Below are positions 39,975-48,896 of a stretch of 64,000 bases of DNA, in pieces. The notes below the pieces were generated by a model. It saw nothing but the letters and a program-made list of their open reading frames with translations, did no database searches and was not told where the DNA came from. Source of the DNA: Chryseobacterium sp. JJR-5R (GTDB lineage Bacteria > Bacteroidota > Bacteroidia > Flavobacteriales > Weeksellaceae); contig NZ_CP139137.1 of NCBI RefSeq assembly GCF_034047335.1, forward strand, positions 3,968,001-4,032,000, in the 5' to 3' direction. Every line of letters begins with the position of its first letter. The stretch's first letter is position 1. Made by a program: the position numbers and the translations under genes.

Positions 39975-40189
39975 ATGACACAGATTATCATTAACCTGAA
40001 CAATAAGGAAAAAGAGACTTTTGTGGAAACTTTTTAAAAAAAATGAAAACCAGTTTTGAAAAAAATGAGGATGATTTTGGAATGACGGATGCGATCAGAA
40101 AAGTGATTGAAAGATTAATAGAAGATGAAAACATGTATGTAGATGCCAAAGGATCTTTAAAAAAGATTTCTGAGAAATATGGCATATAA
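39975..40189 (+). pseudogene. Antitoxin remnant, frameshifted
   Basis: The ATG at 39975 opens MTQIIINLNNKEKETFVETF and stops at 40035-40037. The next 48 codons continue in another frame from 40043 (MKTSFEKNEDDFGMTDAIRKV) to TAA at 40187-40189. Adding one T to the five-T run at 40031-40035 restores one open frame of about 71 codons. The last 11 bases overlap the toxin-like frame, a classic type II toxin-antitoxin layout. A possible -7 box (TAATTTTG) is at 39952-39959. The small helical C-terminal part fits an antitoxin tail, but no DNA-binding family can be named. Confidence 0.7.
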
Positions 40190-40466
40190 AATAGTTTTGT
40201 CTCTAAAAGCAGAAATTGAAATCAGTGATGCTTTTCACTATTATAGTAAATTTTCAAAGTCACCTGCAAAATAATTTAAGGAACAGCTATTGGATTCTTA
40301 CAGAAAAATTCGGCAGAATCCTTTTTTTGAGAAAAAATATTATAACGTAAGAGTATTGCATTTTCAAAGTATCCTTATATTATTGTGTAAGGTAGATGAA
40401 ACTGCAAAGAAAGTTTTTGTGCTTTCTGTATTCTGCACCCATCAAAATCCGGAAAAATATCCTTAA
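40179..40466 (+). pseudogene. RelE/ParE-type toxin remnant with in-frame stop
   Basis: The frame starts MAYKIVLSLKAEIEISDAF and is broken by TAA at 40272-40274 (codon 32). It then continues in the same frame, FKEQLLDSYRKIRQNPFF through VRVLHFQSILILLCK to FVLSVFCTHQNPEKYP, ending at 40464-40466. The length (96 codons) and the pattern of an N-terminal helix pair followed by RVL-F-I-Y/L strands fit RelE/ParE ribonuclease or gyrase toxins. Together with the broken antitoxin it is probably an inactive relic. Confidence 0.8.
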
Positions 40467-40496
40467 AAATCTAATAATAAAAAGTAATAAAGTAAA

Positions 40497-41381
40497 ATGG
40501 CAGAAATTCTTGACGGATTAAAAGTATCCAAAGAAATAAAAGCAGAAATCAAGGTTGAGGTTGACAAAATTCTTGCGGGAAAAAGAAGAGCACCACATCT
40601 TGTGGCGATCCTTGTGGGGAATAACGGGGCAAGCAAAGCGTATGTGAACTCTAAGGTGAAAGACTGTGAAGAAGTAGGCTTTCAATCCAGCTTAATTAAA
40701 TTTCCGAGCACCGTTTCCGAGTCTGAATTACTGGAAAAAATTGAGGAACTTAATAAAGATAAATCTGTAGACGGTTTTATCGTTCAGCTGCCTCTACCGG
40801 ATCAGATTGACCAGGAAAAGATTATTAACGCTATTGATCCCAGAAAGGATGTAGACGGCTTCCATCCTGAAAATTTCGGAAGAATGGCTCTGGAAATGGA
40901 TACATTCCTGCCGGCAACCCCATTCGGGATTTTAACTTTACTGGAAAGATATAATATTGAAACAAAAGGCAAAGACTGTGTGATCATCGGAAGAAGCAAA
41001 ATCGTGGGCAGGCCTATGAGCATCCTGATGGGAAGAAAAGATTTCCCGGGAAATTCTACCGTGACGCTGACACACTCTTACACCAAAGACATCGAAGAAT
41101 ATACCAAAAAAGCAGACATTGTGATTACCGCACTGGGTGATCCTCATTTTTTAAAAGGCGACATGATCAAAGAAGGAGCCGTGATCGTTGATGTAGGAAT
41201 CACCAGAGTAGACAATGACTCTCCGAAAGGGTATTACCTGGCCGGTGATGTGGATTTTGACAGTTGTGCTGCCAAAGCAAGCTGGATCACGCCGGTTCCC
41301 GGAGGTGTAGGGCCTATGACAAGAGCAATGCTGATGAAAAATACCATCATTGCTTATAAAACTTCAGTCTATAACGACTAA
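40497..41381 (+). CDS. folD: Bifunctional methylene-THF dehydrogenase/cyclohydrolase FolD
   Basis: Interconverts methylene-, methenyl- and formyl-tetrahydrofolate in one-carbon metabolism. The 294-residue protein has the catalytic lysine region AYVNSKVKDCEEVGF, the QLPLPDQID loop, KDVDGFHPENFGRM, the dinucleotide-binding GRSKIVGRPMS and PGGVGPMTRAMLM. The 3' end nearly touches queE (seven bases), so the two are likely co-transcribed. Confidence 0.97.
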   Translation: MAEILDGLKVSKEIKAEIKVEVDKILAGKRRAPHLVAILVGNNGASKAYVNSKVKDCEEVGFQSSLIKFPSTVSESELLEKIEELNKDKSVDGFIVQLPLPDQIDQEKIINAIDPRKDVDGFHPENFGRMALEMDTFLPATPFGILTLLERYNIETKGKDCVIIGRSKIVGRPMSILMGRKDFPGNSTVTLTHSYTKDIEEYTKKADIVITALGDPHFLKGDMIKEGAVIVDVGITRVDNDSPKGYYLAGDVDFDSCAAKASWITPVPGGVGPMTRAMLMKNTIIAYKTSVYND

Positions 41382-41388
41382 ATTGATA

Positions 41389-42018
41389 ATGAAAATAGAA
41401 GAAGATATTTTATTAAAAGAAGGTAAAATGCTCCCTGTAATGGAGCATTTTTACACTCTTCAGGGGGAAGGGGCACATACCGGAAAAGCAGCTTATTTCA
41501 TCAGATTGGGTGGCTGCGACGTCGGGTGCCACTGGTGCGATGTAAAGGAAAGCTGGGATCCTACTTTACATCCGTTAATGAATGCAGAGGAAATTGCAGA
41601 AATGGCGGCAGGCCACTGTAAAACAATTGTTTTAACAGGCGGTGAACCGCTAATGTGGAACCTGGATATTTTAACATCCCGATTGAAGGAACTGGGATGT
41701 ACAGTCCATATCGAAACTTCAGGAGCCTATCCGCTAAGCGGGCAGATTGACTGGATCACCCTTTCGCCAAAGAAAACAGGCCTTCCCAAAGAAGAAATTT
41801 ACCAGAAGGCCCACGAGCTGAAAATGATTGTTTTCAATAATAATGATTTTCAGTTTGCTCAGGAACAGGCTGCCAGAGTTTCTGAAAACTGCACGCTTTA
41901 TCTGCAGAGTGAATGGAGCAAGCGCAATGAGATGTATCCGAAAATTACAGATTTTATCCTGGCACACCCGAAATGGAGAGCCTCGGTACAGACCCACAAA
42001 TACCTGAATATTCCGTAA
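41389..42018 (+). CDS. queE: 7-carboxy-7-deazaguanine synthase QueE
   Basis: A small radical SAM enzyme (209 residues with this start) that makes 7-carboxy-7-deazaguanine, a step toward queuosine in tRNA. It has YTLQGEGAHTGKAAYFIRL, the cluster motif CDVGCHWC followed by DVKESWD, TGGEPLMWNL and HIETSG. I chose the ATG at 41389; a TTG-led extension would run into folD. Other queuosine genes are not in this window. Confidence 0.94.
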   Translation: MKIEEDILLKEGKMLPVMEHFYTLQGEGAHTGKAAYFIRLGGCDVGCHWCDVKESWDPTLHPLMNAEEIAEMAAGHCKTIVLTGGEPLMWNLDILTSRLKELGCTVHIETSGAYPLSGQIDWITLSPKKTGLPKEEIYQKAHELKMIVFNNNDFQFAQEQAARVSENCTLYLQSEWSKRNEMYPKITDFILAHPKWRASVQTHKYLNIP

Positions 42019-42057
42019 AAATACATATCTTAGCCTTTTGACCGCTAATACCCATAG

Positions 42058-43428
42058 ATGCAGAGAATCCGATACTCCAGATACCTGAAATCGATCATTG
42101 TTTTGCTTGACCTGCTGGTTATGGCATCTATTTTTATATTCTTTTTTTTAAGCAGGAACCAGGACTTGAAATACAATCCGGAAACCTGGTATCAGAATGC
42201 GTTTTCCCTGGCATTGCTGTTTCTGTTCTGGATGCTGTTGAGCGGCAGGACAAAAATTTACAATATCCCGAGAAACCTTACCTATACCCTTTTTCTGGAA
42301 CGGCTCCTGGTACATTTCCTGATATTTATTTTCGGTCTTTTGCTGATCGGGAAAGTAAGTTATAATGTATTCTTTAATTCAGACATCTACTGGCTTTCAT
42401 TTTATCTGTTCTTCTTTATTTTTTTAGCAAAATCGCTGATTTTTTTCGGAATCAAATATTTCCGGAGCCTGGGGATTAACCACAGGAATATCATGTTCCT
42501 GAATGAAAACAGTGCTACAGAAGTCCTGAAAAACATTTTAAAATCAAGAAAAGATTACGGATACAAAATCTTTGAATATAAAAACAATGAAATTAATGCT
42601 GCAGAATTGATAGAATTCTGGAAAACGAACGGCATCCATACGCTGTTTATTCCGATGGAAAATGCATACAGCGAACGTACGGAAAAACAGATTTTCAGAT
42701 TAGCGGAAGCCAACAAAGTTCATATTTCGTTAATTCCCAGCATCACACAAAGTGATTTTTTCCTGTATGATATGGGATATATCCAGACCCAGCCTGTATT
42801 GAACCAGGCCAAGTATCCTCTGGATTATTATTCTAATTTTTTATTGAAAAGGATTTTTGATATTACATTTTCAGCCATTGTTCTGGCAGGAATCTGCTCC
42901 TGGCTGTTTCTCATAATTGCCGTTTTAATTAAAGCTACGTCAAAAGGCCCTGTATTTTTTATTCAGAAAAGATATGGCTTTCATGAAGATGTTTTTCACT
43001 GTATTAAATTCAGAACGATGGTGGTGAATAATGAATCTTCAACAAAAACCACTGAAGAAAATGATGTAAGGATTACCAGAATCGGTAAGTTCTTAAGAAA
43101 AACCAGCCTGGATGAAATGCCGCAGTTCATCAATGTCTTAAAAGGCGAAATGTCTATCGTCGGGCCCAGGCCGCATATGCTGGCCGTAGACAACTATTAT
43201 AAACCAAAAATCGGGCGGTACAGCCTGCGGAGTATGGTGAGCCCGGGAATTACCGGCCTGGCCCAGGTAAACGGCCTTCGTGGCGATGCAGGGAATGTGG
43301 AAATTGAAATGAATAAAAGGATCCTGGCAGATGCTTTCTATGTGAGGAACTGGAGTTTTGTACTGGATCTGGTTATTATTCTTAAAACAGTACTGCTGAT
43401 AATAACCGGAGATAAAAATGCGAAGTAA
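42058..43428 (+). CDS. Polyprenyl-phosphate glycosyl-1-phosphate transferase (WcaJ/WbaP-like)
   Basis: A 456-residue membrane enzyme that starts a surface glycan by moving a sugar-1-phosphate to undecaprenyl phosphate. The N-terminal half has four helices (about 12-30, 48-62, 82-102, 108-130) and a CoA-binding-like domain; the C-terminal catalytic domain begins at KRIFDITFS with a re-entrant helix, then GPVFFIQKRYG, FHCIKFRTM, TRIGKFLRKTSLDEMPQ, SIVGPRPHM and SPGITGLAQVNG. The sugar is unknown. Confidence 0.93.
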   Translation: MQRIRYSRYLKSIIVLLDLLVMASIFIFFFLSRNQDLKYNPETWYQNAFSLALLFLFWMLLSGRTKIYNIPRNLTYTLFLERLLVHFLIFIFGLLLIGKVSYNVFFNSDIYWLSFYLFFFIFLAKSLIFFGIKYFRSLGINHRNIMFLNENSATEVLKNILKSRKDYGYKIFEYKNNEINAAELIEFWKTNGIHTLFIPMENAYSERTEKQIFRLAEANKVHISLIPSITQSDFFLYDMGYIQTQPVLNQAKYPLDYYSNFLLKRIFDITFSAIVLAGICSWLFLIIAVLIKATSKGPVFFIQKRYGFHEDVFHCIKFRTMVVNNESSTKTTEENDVRITRIGKFLRKTSLDEMPQFINVLKGEMSIVGPRPHMLAVDNYYKPKIGRYSLRSMVSPGITGLAQVNGLRGDAGNVEIEMNKRILADAFYVRNWSFVLDLVIILKTVLLIITGDKNAK

Positions 43429-43471
43429 ACCTGTAAATAAGGCTTTACTAAGGATTAATTTCAATTAATAA

Positions 43472-43502
43472 CCGATGTTTGATTTTAAATACATTACATC
43501 GG
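43472..43502. repeat. Inverted repeat between sugar transferase and mlaE genes
   Basis: CCGATGT (43472-43478) and ACATCGG (43496-43502) form a perfect 7-bp dyad with a 17-base loop and no T-tract. Its role is unknown. Confidence 0.45.
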
Positions 43503-43565
43503 ATGCTTTTCGGCACTCTTGTTGTTCTGTCATTTAAATTAATAAAAAAAGTCTAATTTAGCAGA

Positions 43566-44318
43566 ATGTTAAAAAAGTTTTTTACGGCAGTAGGAGAATA
43601 TATTATCCTTATGGGTAAATCCATGCAGAAGCCTCAGAAAATGAGGGTCTTCTGGAAGCTGCTCATGAGAGAAATCAATGATTTGGGAGTCAACTCTTTT
43701 GGGCTGGTTATCTTTACATCCATATTCGTCGGGGCAGTAGTTGCAATTCAGATGTTTAATAACTTTGCTGCTTCTGATTTCCCGATACCAACCTCATTTG
43801 TAGGATATGCAACAAAGGCTGTTCTTGTACTGGAATTCGCACCTACGATTATCAGTCTGATTCTGGCAGGAAAAGTAGGCTCTTATATTGCATCCAGTAT
43901 CGGGACCATGAGGGTTTCCGAGCAGATTGACGCACTGGACATTATGGGAGTAAACTCACCAAACTTCCTGATATTGCCTAAAATACTTGCCTGTATGATC
44001 TTTAATCCTTTACTGATTGCGATCAGTATCGTATTCGGCATCTGCGGAGGTTACATCGCCGGTATTTTAACAGGAAACTGGACGACCAATGACTATATCA
44101 CCGGAATCCAGATGTATATGCCCAATCTTTTTATTTATTATGCATTTTCCAAAACCATTGTTTTTGCTTTTGTTATTGCTACCGTTCCTTCTTATTTCGG
44201 ATATAATGTAAAAGGCGGTTCACTGGAAGTGGGCAGGGCAAGTACACAGGCTGTAGTCTGGACAATGGTATTTATTATCCTTTCTGAGTTGTTGTTAACC
44301 CAATTAATATTAAGCTGA
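43566..44318 (+). CDS. mlaE: MlaE-type ABC lipid transport permease
   Basis: A 250-residue permease of the MlaE family with five or six helices (FTSIFVGAVVAIQMFNNF, VLEFAPTIISLILAGKVGSY, YIAGILTGN). EFAPTI and AGK-GS-IAS-IGTMRVSEQIDAL are the family signature. It works with the adjacent MlaF ATPase and an MCE protein to move phospholipids between the membranes. Its stop codon overlaps the next start codon by one base. Confidence 0.94.
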   Translation: MLKKFFTAVGEYIILMGKSMQKPQKMRVFWKLLMREINDLGVNSFGLVIFTSIFVGAVVAIQMFNNFAASDFPIPTSFVGYATKAVLVLEFAPTIISLILAGKVGSYIASSIGTMRVSEQIDALDIMGVNSPNFLILPKILACMIFNPLLIAISIVFGICGGYIAGILTGNWTTNDYITGIQMYMPNLFIYYAFSKTIVFAFVIATVPSYFGYNVKGGSLEVGRASTQAVVWTMVFIILSELLLTQLILS

Positions 44319-45133
44319 TGATTGAGGTAAAAGATCTTAAAAAAAGTTTTGATGAAGTTGAAGTGCTTAAAGGAATTTCAACCACCTTTGAAAAAGGTAA
44401 AGTAAACCTGATTATCGGGCAGAGCGGTTCGGGGAAAACGGTTTTTCTTAAAAGCCTGCTGAATGTATACCAGCCTTCATCCGGAGAGATCCTTTTCGAC
44501 GGCAGGGACATTAATGTGATGAACCGTGAAGAAAAACAGCAGCTTCGTTCTGAAATAGGAACCCTTTTCCAGGGAAGTGCATTGTTTGACTCTTTAACGG
44601 TGGAAGAAAATATCATGTTTCCTCTGGATATGTTCACGAACCTTACCTTCAGGGAAAAGAAAAGAAGGGTTTTTGAAGTCATCGGAAGGGTGCATCTGGA
44701 TAAAGCCAACCGCAAGTTCCCCTCTGAAATTTCGGGCGGGATGCAGAAACGTGTGGCCATTGCAAGAGCGATTGTGAACCACCCTAAATATTTGTTCTGT
44801 GATGAGCCCAATTCCGGGCTTGATCCTTATACATCCAATGTTATTGATGATCTCCTGCTTGAAATTACCAAAGAATATAATACAACCACTATTATCAATA
44901 CACACGATATGAATTCCGTGATGACAATTGGTGAAAAAATTGTTTATCTGAGATTGGGCATTAAAGAATGGGAAGGCAATAAAGACATCCTGATTACCGC
45001 AGGCAATAAAAACCTGATTGATTTTGTGTATTCATCAGAATTATTTAAAGAACTGAGAGAATACCTGCTTGAAAATAACAAGACTATTGATAATACAATC
45101 ACTAAATTAGAAGATAATGAAAAAGATTCTTAG
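44318..45133 (+). CDS. mlaF: MlaF-type ABC ATPase
   Basis: A 271-residue ATPase that powers MlaE. Walker A GQSGSGKT, Q-loop LFQGSALFDSLTVEEN, signature ISGGMQKR, Walker B LFCDEPNSGLD and the H-loop NTHD are all intact. The C-terminal part (about 225-271) is an extension with many charged residues. The end overlaps the next gene by 17 bases. Confidence 0.95.
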   Translation: MIEVKDLKKSFDEVEVLKGISTTFEKGKVNLIIGQSGSGKTVFLKSLLNVYQPSSGEILFDGRDINVMNREEKQQLRSEIGTLFQGSALFDSLTVEENIMFPLDMFTNLTFREKKRRVFEVIGRVHLDKANRKFPSEISGGMQKRVAIARAIVNHPKYLFCDEPNSGLDPYTSNVIDDLLLEITKEYNTTTIINTHDMNSVMTIGEKIVYLRLGIKEWEGNKDILITAGNKNLIDFVYSSELFKELREYLLENNKTIDNTITKLEDNEKDS

Positions 45134-45728
45134 TATCGCGTTAATCGGTGGTTCTATCTTTGCTTCCGCCCAGATTTCGCTGGCAGGAAAAGCGAACATC
45201 ATATTCCCGACAGGTTCACCTACCTGGCAGAATATCAAAGGAACCGTGAATCAGGCCATTGAAGGAGAAGGCAAAAATAATGTAGGATTTAATGTAGGGC
45301 TTTCCTTAAAAGTAGGATTACCGACCTCATTTTTTCTGATGCCCGAACTGTATTACACCAACTTTAAAAATGAATTTACGGCAGCCAATACTACATTTGA
45401 TATCAAAAGCAGCAGAATTGACGTACCCGTTCTCTTAGGATATAATATTCTGGGTAATACCTTAGGTGTCTTCGTAGGTCCGGTTGCCAGCTATAATCTG
45501 AGTAAGGAAGATACCTTTAATGATTTCAAAGAGAATGCAAGGGACAATTTTACTGTAGGATACCAGTTCGGTGCCCAGGTTGAAATCTCAAAATTGATTC
45601 TGAATGCAAAATATGAAGGTTCATTCAGTAAAGATTCCCGAAACTTTATCAGCAGGGTTTCAGGCGAAGAGATCAGGTATGACAACAGGCCCAATCTCTT
45701 TATGGTGGGTGTAGGCTATAAATTTTAA
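45117..45728 (+). CDS. Small outer-membrane beta-barrel protein
   Basis: A 203-residue protein with a signal peptide (MKKILSIALIGGSIFASA) and about eight amphipathic strands ending in FMVGVGYKF, the aromatic-ended last strand of an OmpA/porin-like eight-stranded barrel (PF13568 type). Its start lies inside the end of mlaF, so it is translated with mlaEF; it may be the outer-membrane partner of that system, which is inference. Confidence 0.8.
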   Translation: MKKILSIALIGGSIFASAQISLAGKANIIFPTGSPTWQNIKGTVNQAIEGEGKNNVGFNVGLSLKVGLPTSFFLMPELYYTNFKNEFTAANTTFDIKSSRIDVPVLLGYNILGNTLGVFVGPVASYNLSKEDTFNDFKENARDNFTVGYQFGAQVEISKLILNAKYEGSFSKDSRNFISRVSGEEIRYDNRPNLFMVGVGYKF

Positions 45729-45750
45729 TTTATAAAATACAATATAGAAT

Positions 45751-45780
45751 AAATCCTCAGATCATCAGATTTGAGGATTT
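45751..45780. terminator. Bidirectional hairpin between two converging genes
   Basis: AAATCCTCA and TGAGGATTT form a 9-bp stem with a 12-base loop that contains the stop codon of the minus-strand gene. The T-tracts are weak. Confidence 0.6.
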
Positions 45781-46091
45781 TGTCTTTGGTTATAATTTTG
45801 ATTTTGTAATTCCTGCTCGCGTCTTGCCAGCTCAGCAGTCTGAATTTCAAGCTCTTCCTTTTCTTTCTGAAGCTGTGCAAATTCTTTTCTTCTCTGGTCT
45901 TCTTTGATCGCACTTCCTTTACTTACATAGCCTACCATGCCGCCGATAATCAAACCGATACCGATGCCGCCCAGAATTCCCATAATGTGAGGCATCCCGA
46001 GGTCATTAACTGTGAAGTTGTTTGCCGTTAAATAAAATAGCAGTATGGACAGTGCTAAAAGTACGAGCCCAATAATGGTTAAATTTTTCAT
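45765..46091 (-). CDS. Small membrane protein with coiled-coil tail
   Basis: A 108-residue protein with two helices (about 3-22 and 32-56, the second glycine-rich like a glycine zipper: HIMGILGGIGIGLIIGGMVGY) followed by a charged helical tail rich in Glu, Lys and Gln (about 65-100) that should form a coiled coil. The function is unknown. I chose the ATG at 46091; a GTG 17 codons upstream is in frame but less likely. Confidence 0.7.
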   Translation of the reverse strand: MKNLTIIGLVLLALSILLFYLTANNFTVNDLGMPHIMGILGGIGIGLIIGGMVGYVSKGSAIKEDQRRKEFAQLQKEKEELEIQTAELARREQELQNQNYNQRQNPQI

Positions 46092-46183
46092 ATTGCTGTG
46101 TTTGTGTGATGTTAAATTAAAAAACCTTACCAAATTTAACACAATTTAATAAGGTTTCAATCAAGATTAGTTATTTATAATAT

Positions 46184-46990
46184 TTATATTTTTCCTCCGG
46201 CAGCTTTATAATATTCCAGTGCTTTGGGAAGATCCTTATTGATATCTGAAATCCTTGTTTCTGGATTCGGGTGGGTAGATAAAAATTCAGGCTGTCTTGC
46301 TCCTTTTGAAGCACCTTCCATCCTGCTCCAGAACGGCACTGCTTCCCTCGGATCGTATCCTGCCATTCCCATCAGGTACAATCCCATTTTATCAGCTTCA
46401 GATTCCTGGCCTCTTCCATATTTCAATAAGGCAACCTGTGATCCGATAGGATATACTTTTTCAAAAACGCCTGCCCACTGTGCATTGGAAATGCTTCCGC
46501 CTAAAATAGCACCGCCATACTGTGCTACCATGGCTTGGGAAATCCTTTCATTTCCGTGTCCTGCCAAGGCATGCGAGACTTCATGCCCCATTACTACGGC
46601 AAGTCCGTTCTCATTTTTTGTAATAGGAAGAATTCCTGTATATACGGCTACTTTTCCCCCTGGCATACACCATGCATTAAGCTCGTTACTTTGTATAAGG
46701 TTAAATTCCCAACTGTAATTGGCAATATCTGCAGAACGCCCGATAGACTGGTAATACCTTTCTGCAGCAGATTTTATTCTTGATCCTACACTCGTTACCC
46801 TTTTTGCATCTGCCGTTCCCGTAATTACCTTGGATTTCCCCAGTGTTGATCTGTATTCCTGAGCAGACATGGTCATAATTTCAGAATTGTTTGCCAGTTG
46901 CAGAGAAGACCTTCCCGTGATTGGGTTTGTAGTACATGCTGAAACAGTAAGAGCAATTGCTCCTATCCCTAAAAGATGTGTAATTTTCAT
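46184..46990 (-). CDS. M48-family metalloprotease lipoprotein
   Basis: A 268-residue lipoprotein (lipobox LTVSAC, C19) of the M48B/BepA-LoiP type. The zinc site is HEVSH at 136-140, with the third ligand expected in the downstream ESEADKMGLYLMG glutamate. SSLQLANNSEIMTMSAQEY and NAWCMPGGKVAVYTG are typical of the family. It should act on outer-membrane proteins in the periplasm. It is divergent from a DUF4251 lipoprotein gene. Confidence 0.92.
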   Translation of the reverse strand: MKITHLLGIGAIALTVSACTTNPITGRSSLQLANNSEIMTMSAQEYRSTLGKSKVITGTADAKRVTSVGSRIKSAAERYYQSIGRSADIANYSWEFNLIQSNELNAWCMPGGKVAVYTGILPITKNENGLAVVMGHEVSHALAGHGNERISQAMVAQYGGAILGGSISNAQWAGVFEKVYPIGSQVALLKYGRGQESEADKMGLYLMGMAGYDPREAVPFWSRMEGASKGARQPEFLSTHPNPETRISDINKDLPKALEYYKAAGGKI

Positions 46991-47048
46991 ATTCGAGTGT
47001 TAATAGTTCAACCTTAACAATTTTTATTCCAAAATAATTTCACGGCTG

Positions 47049-47056
47049 TATATTTG
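47049..47056 (+). promoter_or_regulatory. Candidate -7 box of the DUF4251 gene
   Basis: TATATTTG matches TAnnTTTG exactly and lies 37 bases before the ATG. Confidence 0.5.
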
Positions 47057-47093
47057 CATGTAATTTGGTATTTAACCTCAAATAATCCGTATC

Positions 47094-47639
47094 ATGAAAA
47101 AGTATATCCCAATTATATTTATATTCAGCTTCCTGATGATTTTTCAGAGCTGTTCATCCCAGAATAATGTTCCGTCTCAGGCAGTTAACATGATGGTAAA
47201 TGCACAGGATTTTTCATTCCGTGCACAAAGGGCCAACCCTACCAATTACGATGTAATCAATGTGATGACTTCTTTGCCGAATGCTCCTGTAACAAGAATA
47301 CTGGATCTGTCAGGAAGCAATTATTCCATCGATTTAAAAAATGACAAGCTTGATGTCGCACTGCCTTATTTCGGAAGGGTTTTTAATCCGAGTTACGGAA
47401 ATACTTCCCAAAGCGGATACCGGTTTTCATCAAAGGATTTTACGGTGAACAAATCACAGAATAGAAAAGGCAACTGGATTGTAAAAATTAAAGTGAATGA
47501 CCAGTCTACGGTAGATGAAATTACCATTGAGGTTTTTAAAAACGGAAAAGCCTTTACATCAGTAAGGAGCAATGACCGGCAGCCGATTTCTTATGACGGA
47601 TACATTACCAAAAACGAAGAGCAGAAAGCCCAGCCTTAA
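47094..47639 (+). CDS. DUF4251 lipoprotein
   Basis: A 181-residue protein with a lipoprotein signal (MKKYIPIIF to FQSC) and a DUF4251 domain: FSFRAQRANPTN, ILDLSGSNYSIDLKNDKL, VALPYFGRVFNPSYG and SGYRFSSKDF. The family is common in Bacteroidota and has no known function. It converges with meaB and their stop codons overlap by four bases, so there is no room for a terminator between them. Confidence 0.88.
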   Translation: MKKYIPIIFIFSFLMIFQSCSSQNNVPSQAVNMMVNAQDFSFRAQRANPTNYDVINVMTSLPNAPVTRILDLSGSNYSIDLKNDKLDVALPYFGRVFNPSYGNTSQSGYRFSSKDFTVNKSQNRKGNWIVKIKVNDQSTVDEITIEVFKNGKAFTSVRSNDRQPISYDGYITKNEEQKAQP

Positions 47640-48622
47640 TCAAGTTTGTTTAAAAACTGTTCCACAAATAATTTTGCTTCTGTACTGGGGTTTGAAACCC
47701 TTGCAGAGGCATTTTTTTTGCGCAGGATGTAGGCTTCTTCCAAAGAATTGTCTTTCTTGACCATTGACAGTATATATTCCTGCACCCAGTATTCGAAACG
47801 TTTCTCTGCCTGCAGGGTCCTTACGGATTCAAAATGATTGTTTTTCTTTTTTAAACTGATAAACTCATCGATTTTTTCAAAAATATCTTCCAGCCCCTGA
47901 TTATTTAGAGCGGAACCCAGTAAAACAGGTATTTTCCAGTCTTTTTCTTTCGGCGGAATAAAATCCAAAGCCCGTTTCAGTTCAAGCCGGGTGTTCTTTG
48001 CCTTCTGCAGGTTATCCGGATCTACTTTATTGATGAAAACAACATCCACCATTTCCATAATCCCACGTTTGATTCCCTGAAGCTCATCTCCCCCGCCGAT
48101 AATTTTCAGGAACAGGAAGACATCGGTAATATCCGCAACCAGCACTTCAGACTGTCCTACGCCTACCGTTTCTATCAAAATATAATCATAACCCGCCGCT
48201 TCACAGATCATCATCGTCTCAAATGTGGTATTGGCAACGCCGCCTAAAAACCCGGAACTCGGCGAAGGGCGTATAAAGGCATTCTCTTCCCTGGCAAGCT
48301 CTTCCATCCGGGTTTTATCACCTAAAATACTGCCTTTATTAATTGAAGAACTGGGGTCTATTGCCAGAACAGCTACTTTCTTACCGGCTAACAGGGCCAG
48401 CCTTCCGAAATTTTCTATAAAAGTAGATTTACCTGCTCCAGGAACCCCTGTTATTCCTACCCGGACTGAATTGCCTGTAAAAGGCATAATCCGTTTCAAC
48501 AAATCTTCAGCCTGTTGCCGGTGTTCGGTTTTCTTACTTTCCACCAAAGTAATAGCTTTCCCGATCAGGCGCTTGTTTCCTGACCGTATTCCTTCTATAA
48601 GTTCTTCTGTAGAAAATTTCAT
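47636..48622 (-). CDS. meaB: Methylmalonyl-CoA mutase GTPase chaperone MeaB
   Basis: A 328-residue SIMIBI-class GTPase that guards the B12 cofactor of methylmalonyl-CoA mutase. It has the P-loop GVPGAGKST, DPSSSINKGSILGDKTRM, ETVGVGQSE, the base-recognition NKVDPDN and a C-terminal dimerisation arm. The start at 48622 (MKFSTEEL) was preferred to an upstream TTG. Its partner mutase is at 57036-59153. Confidence 0.95.
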   Translation of the reverse strand: MKFSTEELIEGIRSGNKRLIGKAITLVESKKTEHRQQAEDLLKRIMPFTGNSVRVGITGVPGAGKSTFIENFGRLALLAGKKVAVLAIDPSSSINKGSILGDKTRMEELAREENAFIRPSPSSGFLGGVANTTFETMMICEAAGYDYILIETVGVGQSEVLVADITDVFLFLKIIGGGDELQGIKRGIMEMVDVVFINKVDPDNLQKAKNTRLELKRALDFIPPKEKDWKIPVLLGSALNNQGLEDIFEKIDEFISLKKKNNHFESVRTLQAEKRFEYWVQEYILSMVKKDNSLEEAYILRKKNASARVSNPSTEAKLFVEQFLNKLD

Positions 48623-48860
48623 TGATTCAAAAATAAGGATTAAACGGTAAATGATCAATAGTGAATTTGATATTGAAGCTGTTTTTAAATTTACGCTTAG
48701 AATTTTCAGGAAATTACAAAGCCTTTCTTTTCAGAGGATGGGAACTTGAGTACAATATCCGGGAGAATTTTCATGTGAAAGGATTTAACATTCACTTTAT
48801 CCGCTAATTTGTATCCCGTCTAAATTATTCTCCATTCCATTAACGGGAAAAGGAAATTCT

Positions 48861-48868
48861 TACATTTG
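48861..48868 (+). promoter_or_regulatory. Candidate -7 box of the cytochrome c lipoprotein gene
   Basis: TACATTTG matches TAnnTTTG; the predicted start gives a leader of about 22 bases. Confidence 0.45.
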
Positions 48869-48896
48869 CTTCATTCATTCAAACAAATAAGTAAAC

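Noticed and set aside
48659..48896. Possible remnant of a coding region upstream of the cytochrome gene (a frame ending NIRENFHVKGFNIHFIR).
   Set aside because: It is short, has no start and no recognisable family; not enough to call a pseudogene.
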